Shown: positions 8,733-19,566 of the stretch, piece after piece
How the letters are laid out: each line of letters opens with the position of its first letter
Position numbering within the stretch: the first letter of the stretch is position 1
NCBI GenBank assembly: GCA_020160915.1
Contig: JAIUPK010000001.1
Location: 669,961-733,960 of the forward strand
Direction: 5' to 3'
Length of the DNA: 64,000 bases
Source: Actinomycetota bacterium
GTDB taxonomy: Bacteria; Actinomycetota; Actinomycetes; Actinomycetales; Microbacteriaceae
The notes under the pieces: model-generated
Database searches by the model: none
Told to the model about the DNA's origin: nothing
The model's input: the letters and a program-made list of their open reading frames with translations, nothing else
Position numbers and translations under genes: made by a program

Positions 8733-9725
8733 TTACCACTCGGGTGCGACGGACGGGTCGGACGCGTTGTCCTTGGTGACCTTGACCGACGGCATGAAGA
8801 GGTTCTCCTCGACGGGCTTGCCTGTCAGCACGTTGTAGGCAAGAACGACAGCGTTCTCACCGTCCCACGATGAGGACTGGAAGACGGTTCCGTAGAGCTC
8901 GCCCGAGATGACAAGCGGGTTACCGAGCTTGGTGTTTCCAATCGAGGTGATGATCAGACTCGACGGATCGATTCCACGTGCCTTGAGAGCATCAATTGCG
9001 CCAGCGACCATCGTGTCATCTGCCGCGTAGATGCCCTGAACGTTCTCGGCACCGACCGAGGTGAGCATCTCGGATGCCGCGATCTGCGAGTCATCCTTGT
9101 TCCAGTTGCCCGGCTGCTCCGCGAGGATCGTTATGTTGGTGCAGCTCTTCGCGATGTAGTCGGCGAAACCGTCGTGGCGGTTGATGGCGGTCGAGTTGCC
9201 GGTGAGGCCATTGATAACGATGATGTTCGTCGGCGCCCCGGCGGCGGCGTCACACATCATCTCGGCTGAAGCCTGACCCTGACCGTAGGTGTCGGGTCCC
9301 GAGTAGCCCTTGATGAGGCTCTTGTCTTCGGGGTTGACGTCGGAGTTGGTTGCCGTGACAGGAATCCCGGCCGCCTTCGCAGCCTCGAGGCACGGGCGGA
9401 CGGTGTCTCCGACTGCCGGCCACAGGATGATCAGGTCAGGTTGTGCGGCGACGGCAACTTCGCAGTCGCTGGCTTGGGTGTCCGCATCATACTTCGAGTT
9501 GGTGATCGTCAGCTTGATCCCCAGTTCGTCCGCTTTGGCCTGCATGGCTGGCAGGTAGGTCGTGCCGTAGGGCTGGTCGGTACCCTGCGGGAGGAGTGCG
9601 TAGACGTTGTAGGTAGACGCTGACCCGTCCGAGGAGTCTCCGCCTGCGCCAGCACAACCGGACAGTAGGAGACCCGCGACCGCAAGCAGGCCTGCAGCGG
9701 GGAACATCGTGCGAGTGTTTCGCAT
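8733..9725 (-). CDS. Sugar-type ABC transporter substrate-binding lipoprotein
   Basis: A 330-residue secreted lipoprotein with a hydrophobic signal segment and lipobox LLSGC, then a Ser/Asp-rich linker and a type-I periplasmic-binding fold of the ribose/galactose (Peripla_BP_4) kind. It captures a small solute outside the cell and delivers it to the two permeases encoded just upstream. The family is best known for pentoses and polyols but also takes up autoinducers and purine-like compounds, so the ligand is open. It lies 58 bases downstream of the permease gene in the same operon. Confidence 0.9.
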   Translation of the reverse strand: MRNTRTMFPAAGLLAVAGLLLSGCAGAGGDSSDGSASTYNVYALLPQGTDQPYGTTYLPAMQAKADELGIKLTITNSKYDADTQASDCEVAVAAQPDLIILWPAVGDTVRPCLEAAKAAGIPVTATNSDVNPEDKSLIKGYSGPDTYGQGQASAEMMCDAAAGAPTNIIVINGLTGNSTAINRHDGFADYIAKSCTNITILAEQPGNWNKDDSQIAASEMLTSVGAENVQGIYAADDTMVAGAIDALKARGIDPSSLIITSIGNTKLGNPLVISGELYGTVFQSSSWDGENAVVLAYNVLTGKPVEENLFMPSVKVTKDNASDPSVAPEW

Positions 9726-9783
9726 TTTTCTGCCTCTTTCTCTCTTGATTCATGTTGAGGATGCCGGACCCGGCATCCGAAGC

Positions 9784-10815
9784 TCAGGTGGGGATCTGAG
9801 CCTTCTCGCGGCGCTGGAAGAAGGAACGAACACTTGCAGCTGCCGCGCGAAGTTGGGTGGGGTCGGTGATGACCGCGATGAGGAGGATGGACCCGATGAA
9901 GATGTCTTGGATGTCGGTCTGAACACCCGACAGCGTCAGGGCCACCTGCAAGATGCCTAGCGACAATGCCCCGATGAGTGTCCCCACGACGGAGCCGCGT
10001 CCGCCTGTCAGCACGACGCCACCGATGATGGCCGCCGCAAAGCTTGCCAGCAGTACTGACGACCCGGCCGTCGGATCTGCTGCCGTGCGCTCGAGGGTGT
10101 TGATCACACCGGCAAGGGCCGCGACGAATCCCGAGATCATGAACCCCGTGAATATACGCCGGCGAACCGGGATGCCCGCATCGAAAGCAGCCTGTCGGTT
10201 GCCGCCGACGGCATAGAACTCACGCCCGGCGCGCACCCGGGTCAGAAACACCTGGAGGGCGATGAACGCAACGATGAAGATCAGCACCCTGGGCGTCACC
10301 GGCCCGATGAGTGGTGCGCCGAAGGCGATGCCAGCATCGATGTTCGAGAGCCGCACCGGCTTCTCGTCAGAGATGACGAAGGCGAGCCCTCGTAGCGCGA
10401 ACAACATGCCGAGCGTCGCGATGAACGAGTTGATCCCGACGTAGACCACGAAAACGGCATTGACTATCCCGATCAGTATTCCTGCCGCGAGAGCCACAAC
10501 GATGCCCAGGCCGAGATCCGGGATGCTCGCCATGATCACCCCGGATACCGCGAGGGTGCTGGCGACGCTGAGGTCGAGCTCCCCCATCAGGATGACTGCG
10601 GTCAGACCCAGCGCGACCAACCCGATGAGGGCGACTCGACCGAGCGTGACCGAATATGCGGTGAACGCGGTGGGCTCCAGAATCGCGACGACGATGATCA
10701 CGAGTGCGAGGAGGATGAGCCCACGGCCCTCGGTGCGCCGTGCAGCGAGGTTGCGCACGCGGCCCAACAGCCCGCTCTGCTCTGTACCGAGTTTCATCGG
10801 TTGTGTGCTCGTCAC
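9784..10815 (-). CDS. Ribose-type ABC transporter permease (RbsC family)
   Basis: A 343-residue integral membrane protein with about eight to ten hydrophobic segments and the family signature LMGELDLSVAS after the third segment. It forms the membrane channel with the permease encoded at 10812-11828. The GTG start overlaps the stop of that gene by four bases, so the two subunits are translationally coupled, as expected for a heterodimer. Confidence 0.9.
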   Translation of the reverse strand: MTSTQPMKLGTEQSGLLGRVRNLAARRTEGRGLILLALVIIVVAILEPTAFTAYSVTLGRVALIGLVALGLTAVILMGELDLSVASTLAVSGVIMASIPDLGLGIVVALAAGILIGIVNAVFVVYVGINSFIATLGMLFALRGLAFVISDEKPVRLSNIDAGIAFGAPLIGPVTPRVLIFIVAFIALQVFLTRVRAGREFYAVGGNRQAAFDAGIPVRRRIFTGFMISGFVAALAGVINTLERTAADPTAGSSVLLASFAAAIIGGVVLTGGRGSVVGTLIGALSLGILQVALTLSGVQTDIQDIFIGSILLIAVITDPTQLRAAAASVRSFFQRREKAQIPT

Positions 10816-11828
10816 TTCTTGCCCACCCTTCGCGCCAAGGCGTCCACCGAGACAGCGAGAACGATCAGTGCTCCGATCGCGACCTGCTGAAGCCCGAACC
10901 CGATTCCGAGAAGGACGAGAATGTTGGTCAGCACGCTCACGAAGATCACGCCCAGCAGCGTGCGAAGCACACTCCCTTTGCCGCCGAACACGCTCGTGCC
11001 GCCGATGATGATCGCCGCCAGTGCGCTGAAGTCGTAGCCGTCAGACATCGTCGAGACGGCCGTGTTGGAGAATGCGGCGAGCACGAATCCGGCGAGCATT
11101 GCCGCCAGCGAAGTGATGACGAAGGCGCCCACCACCACGAGTGCCGTGTTGACGCCGGCCAGCCGGGTTGCGGCCTTGTTGGATCCGAAGGAGCGAATGA
11201 GAAAGCCGAAATTCGTGCGGGTGAGCACGAACCACAGCACTGCGGTGATCACGAGCAGGACGAGCGCCGAGAGCGGGATCGGTCCCAGCTTGGCTTGGCC
11301 GAAGGCGCGAATTGGACCATCTTCCGGGCCGAAGAAGATACTTCCCCCCGACAGCCAACGCAGGATGCCCAACCCGATGAAGGTGGTCGACAGCGTGACG
11401 ATAACCGCGTTTGCCTTGAACACTCCCACGGCGAGCCCGTTGACGACTCCGTAAAGCAGCGCGACGACCAGGGCGAGTCCGATGGCTGCAGGGAAGCCCG
11501 CAGTGTTGCTCACTCCGACGAGGATGACCGACGCGGTCGCGACCTGTGCGACGACCGACAGGTCGAGGTAGTTGGCGCTGATGACCACGAAGGTCATGCC
11601 GACGGCGACGATCCCGATAGGCGCCGCCCGGTAGAAGACGTCCGTGATGTTGGCCAGCGAGGCAAAGCCGTTGACGAACACGACTGCAACCACGACGAGT
11701 AGTGCCGTGAACAGGAAGACTCCGCGTTCGGACATCCACACCAAAAGGCTGAATCTGCCCTTGGCCAGTCCCGGTTCGTCGCTCGCAGCGCGAGGAGGCA
11801 CCGCAGCGGTCGTTGTCTGATCGGCCAT
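10812..11828 (-). CDS. Ribose-type ABC transporter permease (RbsC family), second subunit
   Basis: A 338-residue membrane protein of the same family as its neighbour. The equivalent signature reads ANYLDLSVV, less canonical than in the partner. The sequence GTGATG gives two possible starts; ATG 11828 shares one base with the ATPase stop and GTG 11831 overlaps it by four. Order in the operon is ATPase, permease, permease, binding protein. Two different permeases indicate a heterodimeric channel. Confidence 0.88.
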   Translation of the reverse strand: MADQTTTAAVPPRAASDEPGLAKGRFSLLVWMSERGVFLFTALLVVVAVVFVNGFASLANITDVFYRAAPIGIVAVGMTFVVISANYLDLSVVAQVATASVILVGVSNTAGFPAAIGLALVVALLYGVVNGLAVGVFKANAVIVTLSTTFIGLGILRWLSGGSIFFGPEDGPIRAFGQAKLGPIPLSALVLLVITAVLWFVLTRTNFGFLIRSFGSNKAATRLAGVNTALVVVGAFVITSLAAMLAGFVLAAFSNTAVSTMSDGYDFSALAAIIIGGTSVFGGKGSVLRTLLGVIFVSVLTNILVLLGIGFGLQQVAIGALIVLAVSVDALARRVGKK

Positions 11829-13342
11829 CACGCACCCACCAAATTCTCGCCCGATGCCAGCGACATCACCGATTTCTCATTGGCGTCTGCGGCGCTAAGC
11901 GTTCCCGTTATCCGGCCATCGCGAACCACGTGGATCACGTCGGACAGCTCCAGCAGTTCTGGCAGGTCCGAGCTCACGACCAGCACTGCGGCGCCGTTGT
12001 CTGCGAGTTCACGCACGATCCGGTGGATCTCGGCCTTGGCCCCCACGTCGACTCCGCGGGTCGGCTCATCGAGCACGATGAATCGGGGCTTGCGACCGAG
12101 CCACTTGGCGATCACCACCTTCTGCTGGTTGCCGCCGCTGTACTCGCCCACGTCACGAGTAATCACGGGCGGTCGTAGACCGACGGCATCCGCGAGATTG
12201 GAGGCGAATCGGGCCGTCTTTCCAGCCAGGATGACGCCGGCGGACGAGAGTTCGCGACGGTTGGGAAGGGCGATGTTGTCGGAGACGCTCATCGTCAGCG
12301 CGAGCCCATCTGTGCGGCGCTCCTCAGGCACGTACCCGATTCCGGCCCGCACGGCGGGCTGGTAGCTGGTGATGTTCCGGGGATGGCCATCGACCCAGAG
12401 AGTGACGGTGCCCCCATACCGCGGATCGGCGCCGACGATTGCCCGCACAAGCTCGGTGCGGCCAGCCCCGACCAGGCCTCCCAGCCCGATAATCTCACCG
12501 GAACGCACGTCGAGGTCGACCCCGTTGACGTTGTGGGCACGAATCCCCCGAGCAGACAGAACAAGAGCACCCGGTGTCGCCACGCGGCGCGAGGAGAGAT
12601 CGAGGCTCAGTTCGCGTCCGACCATTTTGTCGATGACGGCACTGGGGGTGGTCTCGACGAGGGGAGTCGAGTCAACCACCTTGCCATCCCGGAGGACGGT
12701 GATGGTCGTGCAGATCGTGAACACCTCAGGAATTCGGTGCGAGATATAGATGATCGCCATACCCCGATTCGCGAGCCGCTGGAGCATCGCAAGCAGGTGG
12801 TCCGTTTCGGCGGGGGTCAATGTAGCTGTCGGCTCGTCGAGAATGAGCACCCGGGGTTTGCGAGCAACTGCGCGAGCGATCTCCACGAACTGCCGCAATG
12901 CAACCGAAAGTCGAGCGACCGATTCGTTCAGATCGACGCTGACTCCGATCTCGTCGAGAGCCTCGGCCGCGGCCGCTTTGAGTTGGCGCGTTCTGATGAA
13001 ACCGTAGGAGGTCGGGGTGGAGCCGAGCATGATGTTCTCGGCGACCGTCATCTCGGGGATCAGGCTGAGCTCCTGATGAACGAGCGCGATTCCCGCCTCA
13101 AGGGAGCCCTTGGCGCCGCCCTCGAGCAGTTCCCCGCCAACCTTCACAGTGCCTTGATCGGCCGTGAGGATGCCCGCGAGGACGCGCATGAGTGTCGACT
13201 TACCCGCGCCGTTCTCGCCAACGACTGCGTGGATCTCTCCTGCTGACACCGCGATGCTCACGTCGTCGACTGCCACCGCGCCGCCGAATCGCTTGACGAT
13301 GCTAGACGCCTCGAGGACCGGTAGCGGCATGTCAGGCTTCAC
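11828..13342 (-). CDS. Ribose-type ABC transporter ATPase with two nucleotide-binding domains (RbsA family)
   Basis: A 504-residue fused ATPase. The N-terminal half has Walker A GENGAGKST and Walker B LILDEPTATL. The C-terminal half has the degenerate Walker A GLVGAGRTE typical of this family, a full signature YSGGNQQK and LDEPTRGVD. I chose GTG 13342 (MKPDMPLPVLEASS) because GGAGG lies nine bases before it and the domain begins at once; the open frame extends to 13465 with unlikely sequence. It drives uptake through the permeases encoded immediately downstream. Confidence 0.9.
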   Translation of the reverse strand: MKPDMPLPVLEASSIVKRFGGAVAVDDVSIAVSAGEIHAVVGENGAGKSTLMRVLAGILTADQGTVKVGGELLEGGAKGSLEAGIALVHQELSLIPEMTVAENIMLGSTPTSYGFIRTRQLKAAAAEALDEIGVSVDLNESVARLSVALRQFVEIARAVARKPRVLILDEPTATLTPAETDHLLAMLQRLANRGMAIIYISHRIPEVFTICTTITVLRDGKVVDSTPLVETTPSAVIDKMVGRELSLDLSSRRVATPGALVLSARGIRAHNVNGVDLDVRSGEIIGLGGLVGAGRTELVRAIVGADPRYGGTVTLWVDGHPRNITSYQPAVRAGIGYVPEERRTDGLALTMSVSDNIALPNRRELSSAGVILAGKTARFASNLADAVGLRPPVITRDVGEYSGGNQQKVVIAKWLGRKPRFIVLDEPTRGVDVGAKAEIHRIVRELADNGAAVLVVSSDLPELLELSDVIHVVRDGRITGTLSAADANEKSVMSLASGENLVGA

Positions 13343-13501
13343 GCTGGCCAACCTCCATTGGTTGTGTTCGACTTCGGTGTCATTGCCAGTGTAAACACAC
13401 ACAGCACACTCAGCGCAAGGATTGTCGCAAAAATGACCAGAATGTGATCCCTGAGAGAACAGCAAGCAAGATTTACTCAGGTCAACGGAGCTCAGATACG
13501 A

Positions 13502-14185
13502 CTAGGAACTGTGGTGAAAGTCCCCTGAGATGGCATCGGCAGCAGAATCAGGTCCCCTGGCGGAGTCGAGGATGAACCACACCGCCACGACCTGCGACGC
13601 TTTGCTGTTCCAGAATCGATGCGGGATGCTCGAATCGAAGGCGATCGAGTCGCCCGGCTGGAGCTCCGCCTCACCAAAGCCCACTTGCACGTTCAGGGAT
13701 CCGGAGATGATGATGCCGTACTCCCGCCCCACGTGACGGATGAAATCGACGGGAGGCTCGGCATCCGGGGCGGGCTTGTAGATCACCTCGATGAACTCGG
13801 CGCCGACCTCGGCCTTTGCGGTCAGGCGTTCCCAGCGCGGTCCCGAACGAAGATTGATGGTCGGTCTGGAGGTGCCGCGCAGGACAATTCCGGCTTCATC
13901 GAGCGGTGTGTACTCAGACGTGGCGATCACTTCGTCGAGAGGAACGGTCAGATCGGTGGAGAACACCTCTTCAAACAGGCTGTCCATCGAGATGCCGAGT
14001 GCGCTGACGACGTTGTACAGCGCGCGAACGCTGAAGGATGCCAAACCGCGTTCGACCTGCGAGACGTGACTGGCGGAGACACCAATGCGTCGGGAGAGTT
14101 CACGCACACTCATGCCGGCTGATTCGCGAGCGACACGGATTCGCTCGCCAGCCGTTGTCCACTCATGCGCGGTCTCTTCGTCCAC
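13502..14185 (-). CDS. XRE-family transcriptional regulator with C-terminal cupin
   Basis: A 227-residue protein with an N-terminal helix-turn-helix (about residues 12-65, MSVRELSRRIGVSASHVSQ) and a C-terminal cupin barrel (about 130-205, including GREYGIIISG and PGDSIAFDS). Proteins of this design sense a small metabolite through the cupin and control adjacent catabolic or transport genes. It lies 159 bases upstream of the ABC operon on the same strand and is its most likely local regulator. It starts at GTG 14185. Confidence 0.88.
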   Translation of the reverse strand: MDEETAHEWTTAGERIRVARESAGMSVRELSRRIGVSASHVSQVERGLASFSVRALYNVVSALGISMDSLFEEVFSTDLTVPLDEVIATSEYTPLDEAGIVLRGTSRPTINLRSGPRWERLTAKAEVGAEFIEVIYKPAPDAEPPVDFIRHVGREYGIIISGSLNVQVGFGEAELQPGDSIAFDSSIPHRFWNSKASQVVAVWFILDSARGPDSAADAISGDFHHSS

Positions 14186-14234
14186 CCCCGCACCTCGCCC
14201 TCGCTACGGGAAACACCGCGGTGCGTGCTCCCAC

Positions 14235-14274
14235 GCAGAACACTCTTTCACAACACGGAGCTAAAGCAGAACAC
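14235..14274. promoter_or_regulatory. Direct repeats upstream of the XRE-cupin gene
   Basis: GCAGAACAC occurs at 14235-14243 and again at 14266-14274, 31 bases apart (about three helical turns), in the 117-base gap before the XRE-cupin gene. They could be half-sites for autoregulation. There is no further support. Confidence 0.3.
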
Positions 14275-14302
14275 CCTGCGCTATGCGATCGGGTCTGCCG
14301 TG

Positions 14303-15421
14303 CTACTTCGCCGCGCGCAGCGTCGAGATCTGGTACAGCGTCACGCTTGCCGCGATGCCCGCGTTGAGCGATTCGGTGCCCGAGTTGATCGGAATCGAAA
14401 CCACAGCATCGCAGTTCTCGGTGACGAGTCGGGACAGACCCTTGCCCTCGCTGCCCACGACGATGAGCACGGGTTCCTTCGCGAGCTGCAGCTGCGGCAG
14501 CGAGACATCCCCGCCGCCATCGAGGCCGAGCACGAAGACGCCGCGCTGCTTGTAGTCCTTGATCGTCTGGTTGAGGTTGGCGGCCATCGCGACCGGTGTG
14601 CGCGCGGCGGCGCCCGCCGAGGTCTTCCACGCCGACGCGGTGAGACCCACCGAGCGACGCTGCGGTACGATCACGCCGTGGCCACCGAACGCGGCGACCG
14701 AGCGGATGATCGCGCCCAGATTGCGCGGGTCGGTGATGCCATCGAGCGCAACCAGCAGCGGCACCTGGCCGCGGGAGATCACCTTGTCGAGCAGCTCCAT
14801 CGGGTGGGCGTACTCATACGGCGGAACCTTCAGCGCGACGCCCTGATGCACCGAGTCGAAGCCGGCGAGGCGATCGAGCTCGGGGCGCATGACCTCCAGA
14901 ATCGGGATGCCACGGCTCGTCGCCAGCTGCAGGATCTCCTTGACGCGGTCATCGAACTCGATGCGCGCCGCCATGTACAACGTCGTCGCGGGGATCTTGG
15001 CACGCAGCGCCTCGAGCACGGAGTTGCGACCGGTCACCATCTCCGACTCGTCGCTCGACTTCGGCGCGCGACCTCCGGTGCCAGGTCGAGCCGCCCCCGC
15101 CGGTCGAGCCGCCCCCGGTGATCGAGCCTGGGCCCCCGAAGCCCGTACCTGACGGTTCGCAGAACCGGCAGGCGGTGCCTTCGGGGAGCGAGATCCGCCG
15201 CCCTCAGCAGCCGAGCCGACCTTCTTCTTGCCGCCCGCCGCCTCATACCGTTCGGCAGCTGCCTTGCGCTTACCCGCGGGGTGGTAGGGGCGATCCTCCG
15301 CCTTGGGGGTCGGCTTGCGTCCCTCGAGCGCCTGGCGCCCCTGCCCGCCGGAGCCGACCTGCGGGCCCTTACGGCCCTTGCGCACGGCTCCCGCTCGGGG
15401 CTTGTTGCCTGGGTTCTTCAT
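14303..15421 (-). CDS. rlmB: 23S rRNA 2'-O-methyltransferase, TrmH/SpoU family (RlmB)
   Basis: A 372-residue protein with a long basic low-complexity N-terminus (about 115 residues rich in K, R, G, A and P) followed by a SpoU methyltransferase domain: [32 protein letters not shown] and a knot segment [15 protein letters not shown]. RlmB methylates the ribose of G2251 in 23S rRNA. ATG 15421 overlaps the stop of cysS by four bases, the common actinobacterial cysS-rlmB pair. The linker around 15083-15120 contains GGTCGAGCC repeats related to the intergenic family found elsewhere here. Confidence 0.9.
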   Translation of the reverse strand: MKNPGNKPRAGAVRKGRKGPQVGSGGQGRQALEGRKPTPKAEDRPYHPAGKRKAAAERYEAAGGKKKVGSAAEGGGSRSPKAPPAGSANRQVRASGAQARSPGAARPAGAARPGTGGRAPKSSDESEMVTGRNSVLEALRAKIPATTLYMAARIEFDDRVKEILQLATSRGIPILEVMRPELDRLAGFDSVHQGVALKVPPYEYAHPMELLDKVISRGQVPLLVALDGITDPRNLGAIIRSVAAFGGHGVIVPQRRSVGLTASAWKTSAGAAARTPVAMAANLNQTIKDYKQRGVFVLGLDGGGDVSLPQLQLAKEPVLIVVGSEGKGLSRLVTENCDAVVSIPINSGTESLNAGIAASVTLYQISTLRAAK

Positions 15422-16842
15422 TGGACGCTCCACTGTGTTCCGGTCGGGCCGTCCTCGACCGCGATTCCCGCAGCCGCCAGTTCATCACGGATCCGGTCGG
15501 CCGTGGCGAAATCCTTGGCAGCGCGGGCCGCGTTGCGGTCGGCGATGAGCGATTCGACGAGGCTCGCGAGGGCCTGCTCGGTGGGTCCGGATGCCACGCC
15601 CGACCACTGCGGCGATCCCGGGTTGATCCCCAGCACCTCGACCATCGCAAGCACTTCGCCGCGGGCGGATGCCAGCGCTCCCAGGTCACCGGCGTCGTAC
15701 GCAAGGTTGCCCGCGCGCACCGTCTCGTGGAGCACGCCGAGGGCCTGCGGAACCGACAGGTCGTCGTCCATGGCGTCGGCGAACGCATCCGGGATCACTT
15801 CGAGCACCCCGTGGGTGGTGCCGGTGAGGCGGCGTTCGGAGCGGTCGAGGAAGACCTCGATGCGCTCGAGGGCTGCCTCGGCTTCGACGAGGGCGCCGTC
15901 GTGGTAGTCGATCGTCGAGCGGTAGTGGGCGGACCCGAGGAAGTAGCGCACGACGAGCGGGCGGGCGAGTTCGAGAAACTCGGCGGCATAGATCGAGTTG
16001 CCGAGGGACTTCGACATCTTCTGCCCGTTGATGTTGACCAGCCCGTTGTGCACCCAGTAGGTCGCGAAAGCGTCGCCCGCGGCGGTCGACTGGGCGAGCT
16101 CGTTCTCGTGGTGCGGGAAGCGCAGGTCGAGTCCGCCGCCGTGGATGTCGAAGGCGGGTCCCAGGTAGCGGCGTGACATGGCGGAGCACTCGATGTGCCA
16201 GCCCGGCCTGCCATCGCCCCAGGGGCTCGGCCATGCGGCATCCGCCGGCTCGTCTGTTTTGTGGCCCTTCCACAGGGCGAAGTCGCGGGGGTCGCGCTTG
16301 GCGCGCGGGTCGGCGTCGGTCGCCGCCTCCATGTTCTCGGGCTTCTGGCGAGTGAGCTCGCCGTAGGAAGGCCAGCTCGCCGTGTCGAAGTAGACGTCGC
16401 CCGAGCCATCCGTCGCCGGGTAGGCGTGGCCGGCCTCGATGAGGCGCTGGATGATCGCCTGCATCTCGGTGACGCTCGCGGTGGCGCGGGGCTCGTAGGT
16501 GGGGGGCTGGATGCCCAGCGCGGTGTAGCCGGCCGTGAACTCCAGCTCGTACCGGTAGGCGTGCGCCCACCAGGGCACGCTGGTTGAGCCCGTCGAAACC
16601 GCACTCGCCGCCGCCAGGATCTTGTCGTCAATGTCGGTGACGTTGCGCACGAGCGTCACGTCGTAGCCGCGGTAGTTGAACCAGCGCCGCCACAGGTCGT
16701 AGACGAGCGCGGAGCGCAGGTGGCCGATGTGGGGGCTCGACTGCACGGTGGGTCCGCAGAGGTACATGCCGACCTTGCCTGCCACGAGCGGCGCGAAGTC
16801 GACGAGGCCTTGGGCCTTCGAGTCATAGAGGCGGACTGTCAC
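15418..16842 (-). CDS. cysS: Cysteinyl-tRNA synthetase
   Basis: A 474-residue class I aminoacyl-tRNA synthetase. It contains the zinc cysteine and HIGH region ([19 protein letters not shown]), the second zinc-site block WHIECSAMS with HHENE, and KMSKS in [11 protein letters not shown]. It charges tRNA-Cys. An unusual feature is the insertion SAVSTGST just before [14 protein letters not shown]. Its DNA (16582-16600, GGTTGAGCCCGTCGAAACC on the plus strand) is a copy of a short repeat found between genes in this window, so the repeat has apparently been accommodated in frame in an essential gene. Confidence 0.95.
   Translation of the reverse strand: MTVRLYDSKAQGLVDFAPLVAGKVGMYLCGPTVQSSPHIGHLRSALVYDLWRRWFNYRGYDVTLVRNVTDIDDKILAAASAVSTGSTSVPWWAHAYRYELEFTAGYTALGIQPPTYEPRATASVTEMQAIIQRLIEAGHAYPATDGSGDVYFDTASWPSYGELTRQKPENMEAATDADPRAKRDPRDFALWKGHKTDEPADAAWPSPWGDGRPGWHIECSAMSRRYLGPAFDIHGGGLDLRFPHHENELAQSTAAGDAFATYWVHNGLVNINGQKMSKSLGNSIYAAEFLELARPLVVRYFLGSAHYRSTIDYHDGALVEAEAALERIEVFLDRSERRLTGTTHGVLEVIPDAFADAMDDDLSVPQALGVLHETVRAGNLAYDAGDLGALASARGEVLAMVEVLGINPGSPQWSGVASGPTEQALASLVESLIADRNAARAAKDFATADRIRDELAAAGIAVEDGPTGTQWSVQ
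16582..16600. repeat. Short repeat (family 2) inside cysS
   Basis: GGTTGAGCCCGTCGAAACC is an interrupted inverted repeat identical in design to the intergenic copies at 44422-44462 and 63035-63053. Read on the coding strand it encodes VSTGST within CysS. Confidence 0.75.
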
Positions 16843-18286
<1,444 letters not shown>

Positions 18287-18294
18287 CTCGCCAG

Positions 18295-19479
18295 CTACCC
18301 GGCGCGCTGCACCAGCGCCGTCGCGACGCAGGCGACACCCTCGCCCTTGCCCGTGAAACCGAGGCCGTCGGATGTCGTGGCCGCCACGCTCACGGGAGCC
18401 CCCACCACCTGAGTCAGGTGCGCTTCGATCTCGCTGCGGCGCTCCCCGAGCCGCGGAGTGTTGGCCACCAACTGCACCGACACGTTGGAGATCGAGTAGC
18501 CGGCACCCGTCACCACGGCAACGGTCTCGGTGAGGAACACGTCGCCGTGCGCCCCCGCGAACCGCGGGTCGCTCGTGCCGAAGCGTGATCCGATATCGCC
18601 GAGGCCGGCTGCCGACAGCAGCGCGTCGCAGATCGCGTGGCACATCGCGTCGCCGTCGGAGTGGCCTGAGAGCCCCACCTCGTCGGGCCAGTACAGGCCT
18701 CCCAGCCAGAGCGGCTCGGCCGCGTCGTAGGCGTGCACGTCGATGCCGACGCCGGTGCGGAAGCCTGTCATCCCGGTGCGCGCGCCGATAGTCGAGCCGG
18801 TCGAGACGCCCTCAGAGTCCGGCACACCAACCTCCAGTTCGGCCCGGCGCAGGTCGGCGGGCGTAGTGATCTTGTGGGAGCGCGCGTCCCCCGCGACCGA
18901 GGTGACCACTCCCCCGGCGGCGGCGAAGAGGGAGGCGTCGTCGGTGTGTTCTGCGGTCGCCGCGCGGTACGCGGCATCCAGCGCCTCTCGGGGGAAGCCC
19001 TGCGGCGTCTGCACCTGCACGAGTGCGGAGCGGTCGATCGTCTCGAGCACCGAGGCGCCGTCGACGCGCTTGATGGTGTCGATCACCGGCAGCACCGGGA
19101 TGACCCCGCCACCCGTCGACGCGACCGCGGCGATCACTCGCTCGAACACCTCCGCCGGTGTGAACGCGCGTGCCGCGTCGTGCACGAGCACGGTGCGGAT
19201 GCCCGGCTCAACAACAGCGAGCCCCGCCGCAACCGACGCCTGCCGGGTGTCGCCACCCGCAACAACCGCGGCGCGGGGCGCGAGGGCCCGGGATTCCGCG
19301 AGGTGCGACTCGGGCGCAACGATCACGAGTTGTGCGGCCTCAGGCACCGCGGCGAGCGCGTGTTCGAGCAGCGACCGCCCGGCGACATCCACGAAGGCTT
19401 TGGGCAGGCCAGCGCCGAGGCGCGTGCCGGAGCCGGCGGCGACGACGATAACCGCGACCATCGGTGGAGTCGCGTTCAT
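18295..19479 (-). CDS. ispDF: Bifunctional IspD-IspF of the MEP isoprenoid pathway
   Basis: A 394-residue fusion. The N-terminal IspD part (2-C-methyl-D-erythritol 4-phosphate cytidylyltransferase) has AAGSGTRLGAGLPKAF and VHDAARAF. The C-terminal IspF part (MECDP synthase) has GVGIDVHAY, the zinc and catalytic region GHSDGDAMCHA and the conserved ATTSDGLGFTGKGEG. The linker contains GVSTGST, encoded by a family 2 repeat (18790-18808). ATG 19479 is chosen because it lies just outside the dispersed hairpin repeat at 19496; an in-frame ATG at 19461 is an alternative. No clear ribosome binding site is visible. Confidence 0.93.
   Translation of the reverse strand: MNATPPMVAVIVVAAGSGTRLGAGLPKAFVDVAGRSLLEHALAAVPEAAQLVIVAPESHLAESRALAPRAAVVAGGDTRQASVAAGLAVVEPGIRTVLVHDAARAFTPAEVFERVIAAVASTGGGVIPVLPVIDTIKRVDGASVLETIDRSALVQVQTPQGFPREALDAAYRAATAEHTDDASLFAAAGGVVTSVAGDARSHKITTPADLRRAELEVGVPDSEGVSTGSTIGARTGMTGFRTGVGIDVHAYDAAEPLWLGGLYWPDEVGLSGHSDGDAMCHAICDALLSAAGLGDIGSRFGTSDPRFAGAHGDVFLTETVAVVTGAGYSISNVSVQLVANTPRLGERRSEIEAHLTQVVGAPVSVAATTSDGLGFTGKGEGVACVATALVQRAG
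18790..18808. repeat. Short repeat (family 2) in the IspD-IspF linker
   Basis: AGTCGAGCCGGTCGAGACG matches the GGTCGAGCnnGTCGAGACC family. On the coding strand it yields VSTGST, the same peptide as in CysS. Placement at a domain junction explains why it is tolerated. Confidence 0.6.
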
Positions 19480-19495
19480 CCGACGAAGCATAGCT

Positions 19496-19555
19496 TCGTC
19501 GGCGCTGGCGTCGCGCGATTGCGATGCAATCGCCATAGCTCCAGCGCGCCCAACC
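19496..19555. repeat. Hairpin repeat A with variable core, next to ispDF
   Basis: An outer arm GGCGCTGG (19501-19508) pairs with CCAGCGC (19541-19547), around an inner perfect hairpin GCGATTGC-GAT-GCAATCGC (19515-19533). The outer arms and flanks (GCTGGAGCTATG, CGACGCCAGCGCCGACGA on the minus strand) recur at 45361-45420, where the inner stem is completely different. A GGTTG motif abuts it as in that copy. Confidence 0.65.
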
Positions 19556-19566
19556 AGCCGGGAAGC

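Noticed and set aside
14035-14300. T-box or other riboswitch upstream of the XRE-cupin gene
   Set aside because: No conserved riboswitch motif or alternative terminator structure is visible; only short direct repeats.
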